Assembly (NCBI RefSeq): GCF_025996515.1
Contig: NZ_BLRH01000034.1
Span: 1-64,000, forward strand
Direction: 5' to 3'
Source: Rhizohabitans arisaemae
GTDB lineage: Bacteria > Actinomycetota > Actinomycetes > Streptosporangiales > Streptosporangiaceae
DNA: 64,000 bases
Under the pieces are notes generated by a model. The model searched no databases, had not been told where the DNA came from, and was given only the letters and a program-made list of their open reading frames with translations. Positions 42,190-50,202 of the stretch are shown piece by piece (position 1 is the first letter of the stretch; each line of letters opens with the position of its first letter). Position numbers and translations under genes: made by a program.

Positions 42190-42246
42190 TGAGACTTTTC
42201 TCGACCTTTAGCCCAGCCAACGGCTAGTGGCTATGGAAAAGTCTCA
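42190..42246. repeat. 57-bp AT-rich nested inverted repeat
   Basis: TGAGACTTTTC at 42190-42200 pairs exactly with its complement at 42236-42246, and an inner TAGCC/GGCTA pair brackets CAGCCAAC. It lies in the gap 42117-42456, which holds no gene and is otherwise GC-rich with a GGTACGG/CCGTAC motif pair near 42354 and 42412. It may be a miniature element, a terminator or an operator. Confidence 0.7.
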
Positions 42247-42456
42247 ATCCGGGTAAAACCAAAACCTACGGTCCGGTGAGCCGGGAAACGTGCAGCGCCG
42301 CCGCTGAAGGACACCAGGGCGGCTACGGGTGCCGCCGGGTTCGGAACGCCGCCCGGTACGGGCTGCGCCCGGCCGGGCACCGCGAAAAGGTCCGGCGCTC
42401 AGGCTGCGGCCGTACGGTATGAACGCCAAGCGGGCGGAGGAGCCGCCGGTCCGGGA

Positions 42457-43425
42457 CTACTCCGGGTGGGTCTTCGTCCTTTCCCCGGTCCTGGCCGGGC
42501 CGGGGCCGGAGGAAGGTGTCCAGGTGCCGGGTCGGCCGGTCGGCTCGCGCAGGTTGGACAGGTGGTCGCGGAGTTCGTCGAGGTCGGGGTGGCGGTTGAC
42601 GGTGTGCCAGGCCAGTGACCAGGGGTAGACGGGGGTGGGGTGACGGATGGGGACGCGCCGGAGTCCGTGCCCGGTGAGCCAGGCGATGCGGGTGCGTGCG
42701 CCGAAGGTGGTGGCCAGGGTCGGCGAGTCGGCGATGGTGTCCAGCAGGTGCTCCACGCCGAAGTTGGGCCCGGTGGAGTCGATGTGGAGGCCGAACTCCT
42801 CGGCCATCGCGACGTAGTAGTCGCCCCATTCCGAGCCGGCGACGATGCCGGGGATCCAGATGCGGTGGTCCGCCAGGTCGGACAGCCGGACCCCGGGGGA
42901 CTTCGCCAGGGGGTGCCGTGGCCCGACGAGAAGGTCCAGCGGCTCGTCGTACACCCGCCGGTGTTCGATACCGCCCGGAAGGGCGTCCGGGTCGCGGATG
43001 TAGCGGAAGGTGGCGTCGATCGATCCGCCGAGAAGCGCGTGGAAGGCGGCTTTGATGTCGCTCACCGTGATGACGTCGATCCGGATGTCCGGGTGGCGGG
43101 TATGGAAGTCGATCACCAGGGCGTTGGCGGCGACGCGACGACCCAGGACGTCGACCCGCAGGGCGCGGCCGGTGGGCTGAACGGACCGGACGGCGGCCTC
43201 CGCCGCCAGGAGCACCGCCTTGGCGTGCGGCAGGAACGCCTGGCCGTCCACGGTGAGCTCGGCGCGGTGCCGGCCCCGGGTGAAGAGGGGCACGCCAAGG
43301 CGCTGCTCCAGGGCGGCGATCCGCTTGGACACCGCCTGCTGGGTGATTCCGAGTTCGTCGGCCGCGTCCTGAAATCGACCGTGCTCGGCGACAAGGGCGA
43401 AGGCGTGGAGGGCTTCGGTGTTCAT
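42457..43425 (-). CDS. LysR-family transcriptional regulator
   Basis: A 322-residue LTTR. The N-terminal HTH (LHAFALVAEHGRFQDAADEL, GITQQAVSKRIAALEQRLGV, PLFTRGRHRAELT) is followed by a substrate domain (RALRVDVLGRRVAANALVID onward). The ATG at 43425 opens at the usual MNTEALHAFALV. The C-terminal ~25 residues are a charged Pro/Arg-rich tail. It is divergent from the MFS gene, with dyads in the gap, so it most likely controls that transporter. Confidence 0.9.
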   Translation of the reverse strand: MNTEALHAFALVAEHGRFQDAADELGITQQAVSKRIAALEQRLGVPLFTRGRHRAELTVDGQAFLPHAKAVLLAAEAAVRSVQPTGRALRVDVLGRRVAANALVIDFHTRHPDIRIDVITVSDIKAAFHALLGGSIDATFRYIRDPDALPGGIEHRRVYDEPLDLLVGPRHPLAKSPGVRLSDLADHRIWIPGIVAGSEWGDYYVAMAEEFGLHIDSTGPNFGVEHLLDTIADSPTLATTFGARTRIAWLTGHGLRRVPIRHPTPVYPWSLAWHTVNRHPDLDELRDHLSNLREPTGRPGTWTPSSGPGPARTGERTKTHPE

Positions 43426-43445
43426 GAAGGCAGCATAGCGATGCG

Positions 43446-43488
43446 TCAAACAACCAATAGTTGTTGAACTGGCCAGATTATTGTTTGA
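43446..43488. promoter_or_regulatory. nested dyads between LysR and MFS genes
   Basis: Outer arms TCAAACAA (43446-43453) and TTGTTTGA (43481-43488) are exact complements. Inside the left part, AACAAC (43449-43454) and GTTGTT (43460-43465) form a second perfect dyad. The arrangement suits two LysR-dimer sites in a divergent promoter. Confidence 0.6.
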
Positions 43489-43556
43489 GTACCAGTTCAT
43501 CAAGTGTGTTGAATCAACGCCGTTCTACATTCGGTTGTGCGACGGTGAGGTTGGGG

Positions 43557-44789
43557 ATGGCGGATCGCGACGATCTGGGAGCGGACTTCAGACGGCTTTG
43601 GCAGGCTTGTGCGGCGAGCTCTCTGGGGACGCGGCTGGCGCTGGACGCCATACCGTTGATCGCGATCATGGTTCTGGACGTCGGAGCCGCGCAGCTGTCG
43701 TGGATCTCGGCGACCGGTGGGGCGATCGGTGCCCTGCTCGCGGTCCCCCTGGGCCCGTGGATCGAGTTCCGGCCCAAGCGGTCGCTCCTGATCCGAGCCG
43801 ACCTGCTGCGCTTTCTCGCGCTGGCGACGGTACCGATCGCGTACGGCACGGGGCTGCTGACCTACGTTCACCTCATGGTGGTCGCCGTGGTGGTCGCCGT
43901 GGCCGACATCGCCTTCATCGGGGCGAGGGGTTCCTACCTCAAGACGCTCGTACCGGCCCACCGGCTCACCGAGGCCAACAGCCGGTTCGAGCTCCTCACC
44001 TGGATTTCGACGGCGGTCGGCCCACCGGCGGGGGGTGCGATGATCGGGTTCTTCGGCCCCGTAGCCACGATCGTCGCGGACGCGATCGGCTATGCGCTGT
44101 CGGCGCTGCGCATCCGGGCGATCTCGGCACCGGAGCCGGCACCGCCCGCCCGCACCCCCGGCACGACGCGGTGGGGCGAGGTCGCCGAGGGCTGGCGGAC
44201 CGTCTCCGCCGATCGTGTGCTCCGCCTGCTGTTCGCCCACACGACGCTCGTCAACGCGCTCATCCTGGCGTCCGCGCCGCCGCTGACCCACCTGATGCTG
44301 CACGACCTGGGTTTCACGCCCTTGGAGTACGGCCTTGGTTTCGGTATCCCGTGTCTGGGCGGTCTCCTGGGCGCCCGCCTGTCCCCGTCGCTGGTCCGCC
44401 GTTTCGGGGAACGCGGGATCCTGCTCGGGTTCGGCGTGGCCAGAGTGCTCTGGCTGATCGGTCTCACCTTCGTGGGACCCGGCCCGGCCGGGCTTCTCGT
44501 CGTCATGGCGGTCGAGAGTGCGATGATCTTCTGCATGGGCGTCTTCACCCCGGTCTTCGCCGCCTACCGGTTGCGGAACACCCCGGACCACACGACGACC
44601 CGCGTCCTCACCGCCTGGACCGTCACCGGGCGCCTGACGGTCGCCGGTGTCACGGCCCTGTGGGGCCTGCTGACCGTGCTCACCGACGCACGCACCGCGA
44701 TCGCGACCGCCGGAGTCCTACTGATCGCCACAGCGGCCCTTCTCCCCTGGCACCGGTACCCGCACCAGGGGTCAGGCGCGGCGCGTTGA
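43557..44789 (+). CDS. MFS transporter
   Basis: A 410-residue, 11-12-helix major facilitator of the macrolide-efflux/enterobactin exporter type (DUF894-like): LWQACAASSLGTRLALDAIP, PWIEFRPKRSLLIRADLLRF (the MFS loop 2-3 region), and EANSRFELLTWISTAVGPPA. ATG 43557 follows GGTGAGGTTGGGG. Divergent LysR control suggests a substrate-induced exporter; the substrate is unknown. Confidence 0.88.
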   Translation: MADRDDLGADFRRLWQACAASSLGTRLALDAIPLIAIMVLDVGAAQLSWISATGGAIGALLAVPLGPWIEFRPKRSLLIRADLLRFLALATVPIAYGTGLLTYVHLMVVAVVVAVADIAFIGARGSYLKTLVPAHRLTEANSRFELLTWISTAVGPPAGGAMIGFFGPVATIVADAIGYALSALRIRAISAPEPAPPARTPGTTRWGEVAEGWRTVSADRVLRLLFAHTTLVNALILASAPPLTHLMLHDLGFTPLEYGLGFGIPCLGGLLGARLSPSLVRRFGERGILLGFGVARVLWLIGLTFVGPGPAGLLVVMAVESAMIFCMGVFTPVFAAYRLRNTPDHTTTRVLTAWTVTGRLTVAGVTALWGLLTVLTDARTAIATAGVLLIATAALLPWHRYPHQGSGAAR

Positions 44790-44821
44790 TCAGCGGCCTG
44801 AGGCCGTACCGGATCCGGGTT

Positions 44822-45670
44822 TCAGCGCGGGTCCAGGCCCCTCGACTCGGCGGTGGGGCGGTAGCCGCGGACGTAGTCGACGGTGAACTCCCGAGGGTAC
44901 GGCCGTTCGGGTCCGCGCTCCAGGCCGGTGCGGGGGAGTTCGTAGATGCCGAGCATCAGCTGCATCGGGTAGCGCGGTGACTGGTGCACGGTCCGGACGG
45001 GTTCGCCGTCGACGAGGAAGACGACCCGGTCGGGCGTCCACTCGGCGGCGTACACATGGAAGTCGCGGGCGTCGACGGGCAAAGGCTCCACGGTGAAGTC
45101 GTCGGCGATGTCGGGGTCGCCGAAGGGGTGCAGACCCATGCCGACGCGCGCGCCGTCCGGGCGGACGTCCCGGCCGAAGATCTCGCAGACGCAGATCTCG
45201 GCCGAACGTTCCGGCTTGTCCTCGTACCCGATCATCCAGAGCGCGACCATGGCGCGGGGGTCGTCGGTCGCCTTGGCCCGCATCTCGATCAGGCCGTAGA
45301 GCGGCGTGTAGAGCCTGACGTCGTCCTGCGCCTCGCGGACGACCATGCCGGGCCCGCGGCCGTGCTGCCCGAGGCCGCTGCCGACGGGTCCGGCGAAGAC
45401 GCCGGTCTGCAGGGAGGAGACGCGGAGCTCCCCCTCCGCCTCGGGGCACCACGGCGGCTGGTCCTCCTCGATCAGGAGCCGCAGCAGGCCGCCGCCGACC
45501 CGGTGGCGGGCCAGGGACGCCGCGCCGGTGGTCCACTGGGGCAGGTACCGGGGTACCCACCGGGTCTCGTCGAGGCGGTCGCCGTCGAAGACGTCCTCGA
45601 ACTCCAGCTCGTAGCCGTCCTTGGCGATCGGGTCGGGCGTGCCCTGCCGGTCGTCCGTGCGACACGTCAC
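44822..45670 (-). CDS. GH16-like protein with altered catalytic motif
   Basis: A 282-residue GH16-fold protein (concanavalin-like sandwich): YELEFEDVFDGDRLDETRWV at the start, GLIEMRAKATDDPRAMVALW, and DFHVYAAEWTPDRVVFLVDG near the end. In the catalytic segment the usual E-x-D-x-x-E reads EICVCE (158-163), so both glutamates remain but the central Asp is Cys. No signal peptide, so it is probably cytoplasmic, which is unusual for GH16. GTG 45670. It lies 58 bp downstream of the SDR gene on the same strand; both are likely controlled by the CGNR regulator at 46600. Confidence 0.82.
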   Translation of the reverse strand: MTCRTDDRQGTPDPIAKDGYELEFEDVFDGDRLDETRWVPRYLPQWTTGAASLARHRVGGGLLRLLIEEDQPPWCPEAEGELRVSSLQTGVFAGPVGSGLGQHGRGPGMVVREAQDDVRLYTPLYGLIEMRAKATDDPRAMVALWMIGYEDKPERSAEICVCEIFGRDVRPDGARVGMGLHPFGDPDIADDFTVEPLPVDARDFHVYAAEWTPDRVVFLVDGEPVRTVHQSPRYPMQLMLGIYELPRTGLERGPERPYPREFTVDYVRGYRPTAESRGLDPR

Positions 45671-45728
45671 GTCGGTGCTCCTCTCGATGGGGACGGCCGC
45701 CGGTCGGCACGGCCGTTTCGGACGGGGT

Positions 45729-46499
45729 TCAGCGGGCGGTCCAGCCGCCGTCGACGACGAGCGTGTGCCCGGTGACGAGCGAGGCGGCCGGAGAGGCGAG
45801 GAACAGCACGGCCCCGGCGACCTCCATGGGTTCCCCGATGCGGTGCAGCGCCGCGATGCGCTCGACCACGTCGGCTTCGAACTCCGGATCCGCCAGCACC
45901 TCGGCCGTCCCGGGGGTGCGGACGAAGGTCGGGGCGACGTTGTTGACCGTGATCCCGTACGGGCCCCATTCGACCGCCAGGCAGCGGGTGAGGTGGGCGA
46001 TGGCGGCCTTGGTCATGCAGTACACCGACTCGCCGGGCAGGGCCACCTCACCCGCCTGAGACCCCAGGTTGACGATCCGCCCGTACCCCTGGCGGATCAT
46101 GACCCGGCCCGCGGCCTGGCTCGCGAGGAAGGTGCCCTTGAGGTTGATCGCGATCGTCCGGTCGAAGTCGGCCTCGGTGAAGTCCTCGGCCGGGTTGCCC
46201 GGCGCGACGCCCGCGTTGTTGACCAGGATGTCGATCCGGCCGAACCGGTCCGTCACCGCCTCCACGGCGGCGGCGATCTGGCCGGGGTCGGTCATGTCCA
46301 TCTGCAGCGGCAGCGCCGTACCGCCGAGGGCCCGGATCTCGGCGGCCAGGCCGGAGTCCGCGCCGACGTCGCGCAGTCCCAGGGCGACGTCGGCGCCCGC
46401 GTGGGCCAGCGCCAGCGCGATGGCCCGCCCGAGGCCGCGCGCGGCACCGGTCACGAGGGCGACCTGCCCGGTCACGCTGAAGTCGGGGAACGATGCCAC
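45729..46499 (-). CDS. short-chain dehydrogenase/reductase (FabG-like)
   Basis: A 256-residue SDR with TGAARGLGRAIALAL cofactor motif, ILVNNAGVAPGNP, and catalytic S...YCMTK within NLGSQAGEVALPGESVYCMT. The ending GHTLVVDGGW is family-typical. GTG 46499 follows AGGAGG at 4-5 nt. It is the first gene of an operon with the GH16-like protein. An oxidoreductase acting on the sugar-like product is a possible link, but this is inference. Confidence 0.88.
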   Translation of the reverse strand: MASFPDFSVTGQVALVTGAARGLGRAIALALAHAGADVALGLRDVGADSGLAAEIRALGGTALPLQMDMTDPGQIAAAVEAVTDRFGRIDILVNNAGVAPGNPAEDFTEADFDRTIAINLKGTFLASQAAGRVMIRQGYGRIVNLGSQAGEVALPGESVYCMTKAAIAHLTRCLAVEWGPYGITVNNVAPTFVRTPGTAEVLADPEFEADVVERIAALHRIGEPMEVAGAVLFLASPAASLVTGHTLVVDGGWTAR

Positions 46500-46536
46500 G
46501 GAACCTCCTGTCGACGGTGGAAACCCGCATGAGCGT

Positions 46537-46549
46537 CATTACCGTAATG
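46537..46549. promoter_or_regulatory. palindromic operator of CGNR regulator
   Basis: CATTACCGTAATG is a perfect dyad around one base, in the divergent gap between the SDR/GH16 operon and the CGNR gene. A second, outer pair CATGAGC (46528-46534) and GCTCATG (46555-46561) surrounds it. Confidence 0.7.
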
Positions 46550-46599
46550 GTTTTGCTCATGACGCGTCCAGTGCCGCCCGCGAGCCGTAGGCTGTGCTC

Positions 46600-47169
46600 A
46601 TGCCCACCGCGACGACGAGCGGCAGCCCGCTGGCGCCCTCCCCGGCCGCCGAGCTGGTGCTGGCCTTCGTCAACACCCGGGCGCTGCGGGGCGGACAGGA
46701 GAGCCTGGCGGACATCACGGCGTTCCGCGGCTGGCTGGTCGCCGCCGGGTTCGCGGATCCCGGCGTCCACGTCGCCGAGGGCGACCTCGCGACGGCCCGT
46801 GAACTGCGCGAGGCGCTCATCGGCGTGCTGCTCGCGCACGCGGGCGCCCCGGTGCGGGATGAGGACGTCGATCGCCTGCGCCGCCTGGGCGAGCGGTATC
46901 CGGTACGTCCCGTCGTCGGCGCCTTCGACGCCGCGATGCACCCGGTGGCCGACGGGGTGGGCGGCGCCTTCGCCCGGGTGCTCGCCGCCGCCGCGGAGCT
47001 CGCGCTGCGCGGTACCTGGAGCCGGGTGAAGGCGTGCCGCAACCCGCCCTGCCGCCTCGGCTACTACGACCGCTCCCGCAACCAGGCGGCGGTCTACTGC
47101 GAGGCCCGCACCTGCGGCGCCCAGATGGCGGCGCGGGCCTACCGCGCCAGAACCAGAACGCACCGATAG
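46600..47169 (+). CDS. CGNR zinc-finger (ABATE) regulator
   Basis: A 189-residue regulator with an N-terminal ABATE-type domain (AAELVLAFVNTRALRGGQES, ELREALIGVLLAHAGAP) and C-terminal zinc finger KACRNPPCRLGYYDRSRNQA with VYCEARTCGAQMAARAYRAR, where CGNR is replaced by CGAQ. An alternative GTG at 46594 adds two residues. It is divergent from the SDR/GH16-like operon across the 13-bp palindrome and most likely represses it. Confidence 0.85.
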   Translation: MPTATTSGSPLAPSPAAELVLAFVNTRALRGGQESLADITAFRGWLVAAGFADPGVHVAEGDLATARELREALIGVLLAHAGAPVRDEDVDRLRRLGERYPVRPVVGAFDAAMHPVADGVGGAFARVLAAAAELALRGTWSRVKACRNPPCRLGYYDRSRNQAAVYCEARTCGAQMAARAYRARTRTHR

Positions 47170-47308
47170 CGGCCGCCGGTCTCCGGACCGGCTTTGCGCA
47201 GGGTACGGGCTGCTCCGCGCACCGCATCAAGGCGCGCCGGCCGCAAGGTCACCACGGAATCGATCAACGCGTTCCAGGAGGCGTGGGGACGGCGCCGTGC
47301 TCGGAACG

Positions 47309-47354
47309 TCATGTGTACGGTCGCGGCCCCCGTCGGCCGCGACCGTACACATGA
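47309..47354. terminator. 20-bp perfect hairpin between convergent genes
   Basis: Left arm 47309-47328 (core ATGTGTACGGTCGCGGCC) pairs exactly with 47335-47354 around a six-base loop CCCGTC. It lies in the 278-bp gap between the convergent CGNR and hydrolase genes and can terminate both. Stem length and perfection are well above the other terminators here. Confidence 0.75.
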
Positions 47355-47447
47355 TCGATCTTGCTGTCACCTACCAGGCGTCCCACCGCCGTGGCCGGTC
47401 TCGCCGAGGTTGAAGTCGTCGGGAGCGACCTCGACCAGGTGGGCGGC

Positions 47448-48686
47448 TCAGTTGTCGATTGCCTGGTAGAGGGTGGTCCAGAAGTCGTGGATGGCCCGCG
47501 CCGAGTCCGGGGTGGACATCCCGACCTGGGTGAGCAGGATGCCGACGAGCCCGTTGTGCGGGTCGGCGTAGACCGTGGTGCCGGCCCCGCCGTCCCAGCC
47601 GAACTGGCCGACGGGTGCGTAGTCGCCGTGGTGGGTGCGCACCGCCATGCCGAAGCCCCAGCCGCCGTGCTGGCCCAGGCCGTACCCGACGTGGACGGCG
47701 TCGCGGGCCCAGGCCTCCCGGGCGGCCAGCACCCCGGGGGTGAGGCGGTTGGTGGTCATCAGTTCGACGGCGGGCCGGGACAGGATCCGCTCGCCGTCGT
47801 GCGTCCCGTGGTTGAGCAGCATCCGGAAGTAGGCGTGGTAGTCGTCGGCGGTCGAGTCGAGCCCTCCGCCGCCCGACTGGAACGCCGGGGGCGTGCTGTG
47901 ATGTCCCCCTTCGGCCGGGTCCTCCACGAGGAACTCCCCGGTCTGATGGTCGGGGGCGTACAGGGGCGGCAGCCGGTCGATCTTTTCGGCGGGCACGTGG
48001 AAACCGGTGTCGGCCATGCCCAGCGGGTCGAAGACGCGCTCGCGCAGGAACGCCTCGAACGGCCGGCCGGTGACCCGGGCGACCAGCACGCCGAGCACGT
48101 CGTCGCCGATGTTGTACAGCCACCGCTCGCCGGGCTGGCACATCAGCGGGAGCGTGCCCAGGCGGCGCATCCACTCATCGGGGTCCGGGGCCGGCAGCAG
48201 CCATCCGTCCTCCTGGCCGTACACCCCCCGCTCGAAGAGCGCGCCCGTGATCGGGGACCCTTTCGCGGTCATGTCGATGCCGAGCCCGAACGTGGAGGTC
48301 AGCAGGTCCCGTACGGTGATCGGCCGCCGCGCCGGCACGGTGTCCTCCAGCGGGCCGTCGGGCCGTTTGAGCACCTGCCGGTCGGCGAGCTCGGGCAGCC
48401 ACGGATCCACCGCGTCGTCCAGCCGCAGCCGGCACTCGTCCACCAGCACCATCGCCGCCGCCGCCCCGACCGGCTTGGTCGTCGAGGCCATCCGGAAGAT
48501 GGTGTCCCGGCGCATCGGCGCACCGCCGTCGTGCCGCATCGTGCCGATCGCCTCGACGTGCGTCTCCTCACCCCGGCTGACCAGGGCGACCAGCCCGGGG
48601 ATCCTCCCGGACTCGACGTGCCGTGCCAGCACCTGGCGCAGTCTGTCCAGTCCGGTCTTGGTGAAGCCGCTGTTGCCGTGTCCCAT
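47448..48686 (-). CDS. serine hydrolase, class C beta-lactamase-like (S12)
   Basis: A 412-residue cytoplasmic-looking protein of the beta-lactamase C/esterase EstB family. The S-x-x-K motif is STTK (68-71) in RMASTTKPVGAA, the Y-x-N equivalent is in RWLYNIGDDVLG, and the third motif region is GQHGGWGFGM. Family members include esterases and D-aminopeptidases; with no signal peptide a role as esterase is more likely than beta-lactamase. ATG 48686 follows AGGAG. Confidence 0.87.
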   Translation of the reverse strand: MGHGNSGFTKTGLDRLRQVLARHVESGRIPGLVALVSRGEETHVEAIGTMRHDGGAPMRRDTIFRMASTTKPVGAAAAMVLVDECRLRLDDAVDPWLPELADRQVLKRPDGPLEDTVPARRPITVRDLLTSTFGLGIDMTAKGSPITGALFERGVYGQEDGWLLPAPDPDEWMRRLGTLPLMCQPGERWLYNIGDDVLGVLVARVTGRPFEAFLRERVFDPLGMADTGFHVPAEKIDRLPPLYAPDHQTGEFLVEDPAEGGHHSTPPAFQSGGGGLDSTADDYHAYFRMLLNHGTHDGERILSRPAVELMTTNRLTPGVLAAREAWARDAVHVGYGLGQHGGWGFGMAVRTHHGDYAPVGQFGWDGGAGTTVYADPHNGLVGILLTQVGMSTPDSARAIHDFWTTLYQAIDN

Positions 48687-48989
48687 GGTGGGTCTCCTTA
48701 GGTGCGGTGTTCGGTGAACTCGGTGTTTGATCGTGCGGGGCCCGTCCCGGCGGGGTGTTCACGGGCTTCGCGCGGGCGGCGCACGGGGGTCGGGGGTGGG
48801 TTCGGCGGGGCCCGGTTCGCAGCCCCGCGGGCGCGATCGCCGGGTCGTTGACGGCGTCCGCCGTCGTCGGCCGCTCCGGTACCGGCTGTCGCCGTCGTGG
48901 CTCTCCGCCGGCGCGGCGGGATGGGGCCGGGCACGGCCCGCCGCGCCGTGCGGGCGGTCGTTGAGGTGGTGCCCGGCCAGGGCGCGTCG
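48687..48989. other. gap, hydrolase promoter region, no gene seen
   Basis: About 300 bp of very GC-rich sequence between the start of the hydrolase gene and the end of the DUF1048 gene, both on the minus strand. Frames here are Arg/Pro-rich and unconvincing. No clear terminator or promoter element stands out. Confidence 0.5.
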
Positions 48990-49379
48990 TCAGGCGGTCT
49001 TGGCTGCTTTTCCGGTGCCTTCGCCGGCGGCGTGCGTGAGGGCGTCGGTCAGCCGCCTCCGCTCACGGGCGGGGACGTAGCCGCCATCGGTGTGGTTCCG
49101 GGCGAACGCCTCGGCGAACGTCACCGGGTCCTCCCCGACGATCTCGCGGATAGGCGTTCCGTCGGCCGCGGCCCGCTCGAACAGGTCGGCCAGGCCTTCG
49201 AACCTCGACGCGTCGCTCTCGGCGTCGACCGGCACGAAGTGCATCAGGTACCGCTCGATCGCCTCGACCGCGGCGCGGTGGTCCGGCGGGAGTTGCCTCA
49301 CGCGCGCCTTGTACTGACGCCACCGCCGCTTGGGGCCGATCACCTTGGCGAGCAAGCCGCCCTTTTGAGTGTCGGACAT
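48990..49379 (-). CDS. DUF1048 family protein
   Basis: A 129-residue soluble helical protein: AKVIGPKRRWRQYKARVRQL, PPDHRAAVEAIERYLMHFVP, RFEGLADLFERAAADGTPIR, EIVGEDPVTFAEAFARNH. This fits DUF1048, a family often found beside PadR/MarR regulators and drug-type ABC exporters. ATG 49379 follows GGAGG. The promoter at 49531-49559 is similar to that of the ABC operon at 54706, which suggests common control by the MarR-like regulator at 54990. Confidence 0.8.
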   Translation of the reverse strand: MSDTQKGGLLAKVIGPKRRWRQYKARVRQLPPDHRAAVEAIERYLMHFVPVDAESDASRFEGLADLFERAAADGTPIREIVGEDPVTFAEAFARNHTDGGYVPARERRRLTDALTHAAGEGTGKAAKTA

Positions 49380-49530
49380 GGTCCTCTGCCTCCTTCGCGG
49401 AGTTGTTTGGGCTGTTCTGTGAGGAAGCTCCGGGTCCTCCGGAACTTTTGGGGACATGCCTGTCCGCAGGGGTTGGGGGAGTGCTCCCCACCTACCGCGG
49501 TGGATGTTCATGTATCGCTGAACATCTTCG

Positions 49531-49559
49531 AAGCTACATTGCATTCATGATTTGGTCAA
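49531..49559 (-). promoter_or_regulatory. housekeeping-type promoter with operator-like motif
   Basis: On the minus strand, TTGACC (49554-49559), 17 bp, TAGCTT (49531-49536). The spacer contains TGAATGCAATG. A similar layout (TTGACA, 18 bp, TAGCTT, spacer with TGAAAGCAACG) lies ahead of the ABC operon at 54850-54879. Confidence 0.6.
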
Positions 49560-49742
49560 TATGCAAAGAAGGTTTGATTTGCCTGCTCAGCCACAGAAAA
49601 TAACCTACATTGCAATGAATATGACACTGAATGCAATTGGCGATCGGGACTTGTATTGCAATGGGCTTGGAGTGAATGCATACGGCGCGGCGGGGTTCGC
49701 GCGCCGGGCCCGCGCATGTCGGCGGATGGGAGACGAGCATTG

Positions 49743-50018
49743 ATGCCCGGAGACGGACTCACCTTCGAGGGCCGTCGGCACATCGCCGCGGGGCCGGCCG
49801 AGGGGCTCGGTCGGCGTCTCGGGCGGCCCGCCTCGACGCTCCTAGAGCAGGGCTGGTCGTCTGGGTCGAGGGCTCCGGCGGTCTTTCGCGCATTGCAGCG
49901 GGGCGGGATCGCCGTCGTCGGCACCCCGTTGCCGATCACAGGCGCCGGTATGAACAAGATCAGCCAACGCCGGGACGGCCGCCGGGGCGATCCGTTCGGT
50001 CAGCTGCGGACTGCGTGA
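49743..50018 (+). pseudogene. degenerate paralogue of the HTH/MarR regulator
   Basis: The first ~35 codons read MPGDGLTFEGRRHIAAGPAE then GLGRRLGRPASTLLEQ. They align with MSEGRLTLQDRRRIATGLAE and YAEIARRLDRPTSTISRE of the intact regulator at 54990. The rest is unrelated and the wHTH domain is gone. Upstream sequence (49600-49680) is AT-rich with several TTGCAAT/TGAATGCA motifs like those around the intact gene. The gap 49380-50202 holds only this remnant, an overlapping SDR remnant and the DUF1048 promoter. Confidence 0.65.
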
Positions 50019-50125
50019 GGCGGTGACGATCCGGTCTCGGGCCTGCAGGACCGCATGGGTGAGGGCCTCGCCCAGGGCTCGGCCGCCCCCGGTGAGGAGC
50101 CGCTTACGACGGATCTCCACCGTGA
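49970..50125 (-). pseudogene. N-terminal SDR remnant
   Basis: On the minus strand, VEIRRKRLLTGGGRALGEAL and THAVLQARDRIVTASRSPQL resemble the first beta-alpha-beta unit of a short-chain dehydrogenase (TGGGR.LG.AL...VL...D.V...SR). The catalytic part is absent, and downstream sequence is scrambled and partly overlaps the HTH remnant on the other strand. Confidence 0.5.
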
Positions 50126-50202
50126 TGCCGGTGGCCCGGAGGGTGCGGCCGCCGACTCCGCCGGTTTGTGCGCGAAGACGCCCTGGGGGCGTGGATTGAG
50201 GA

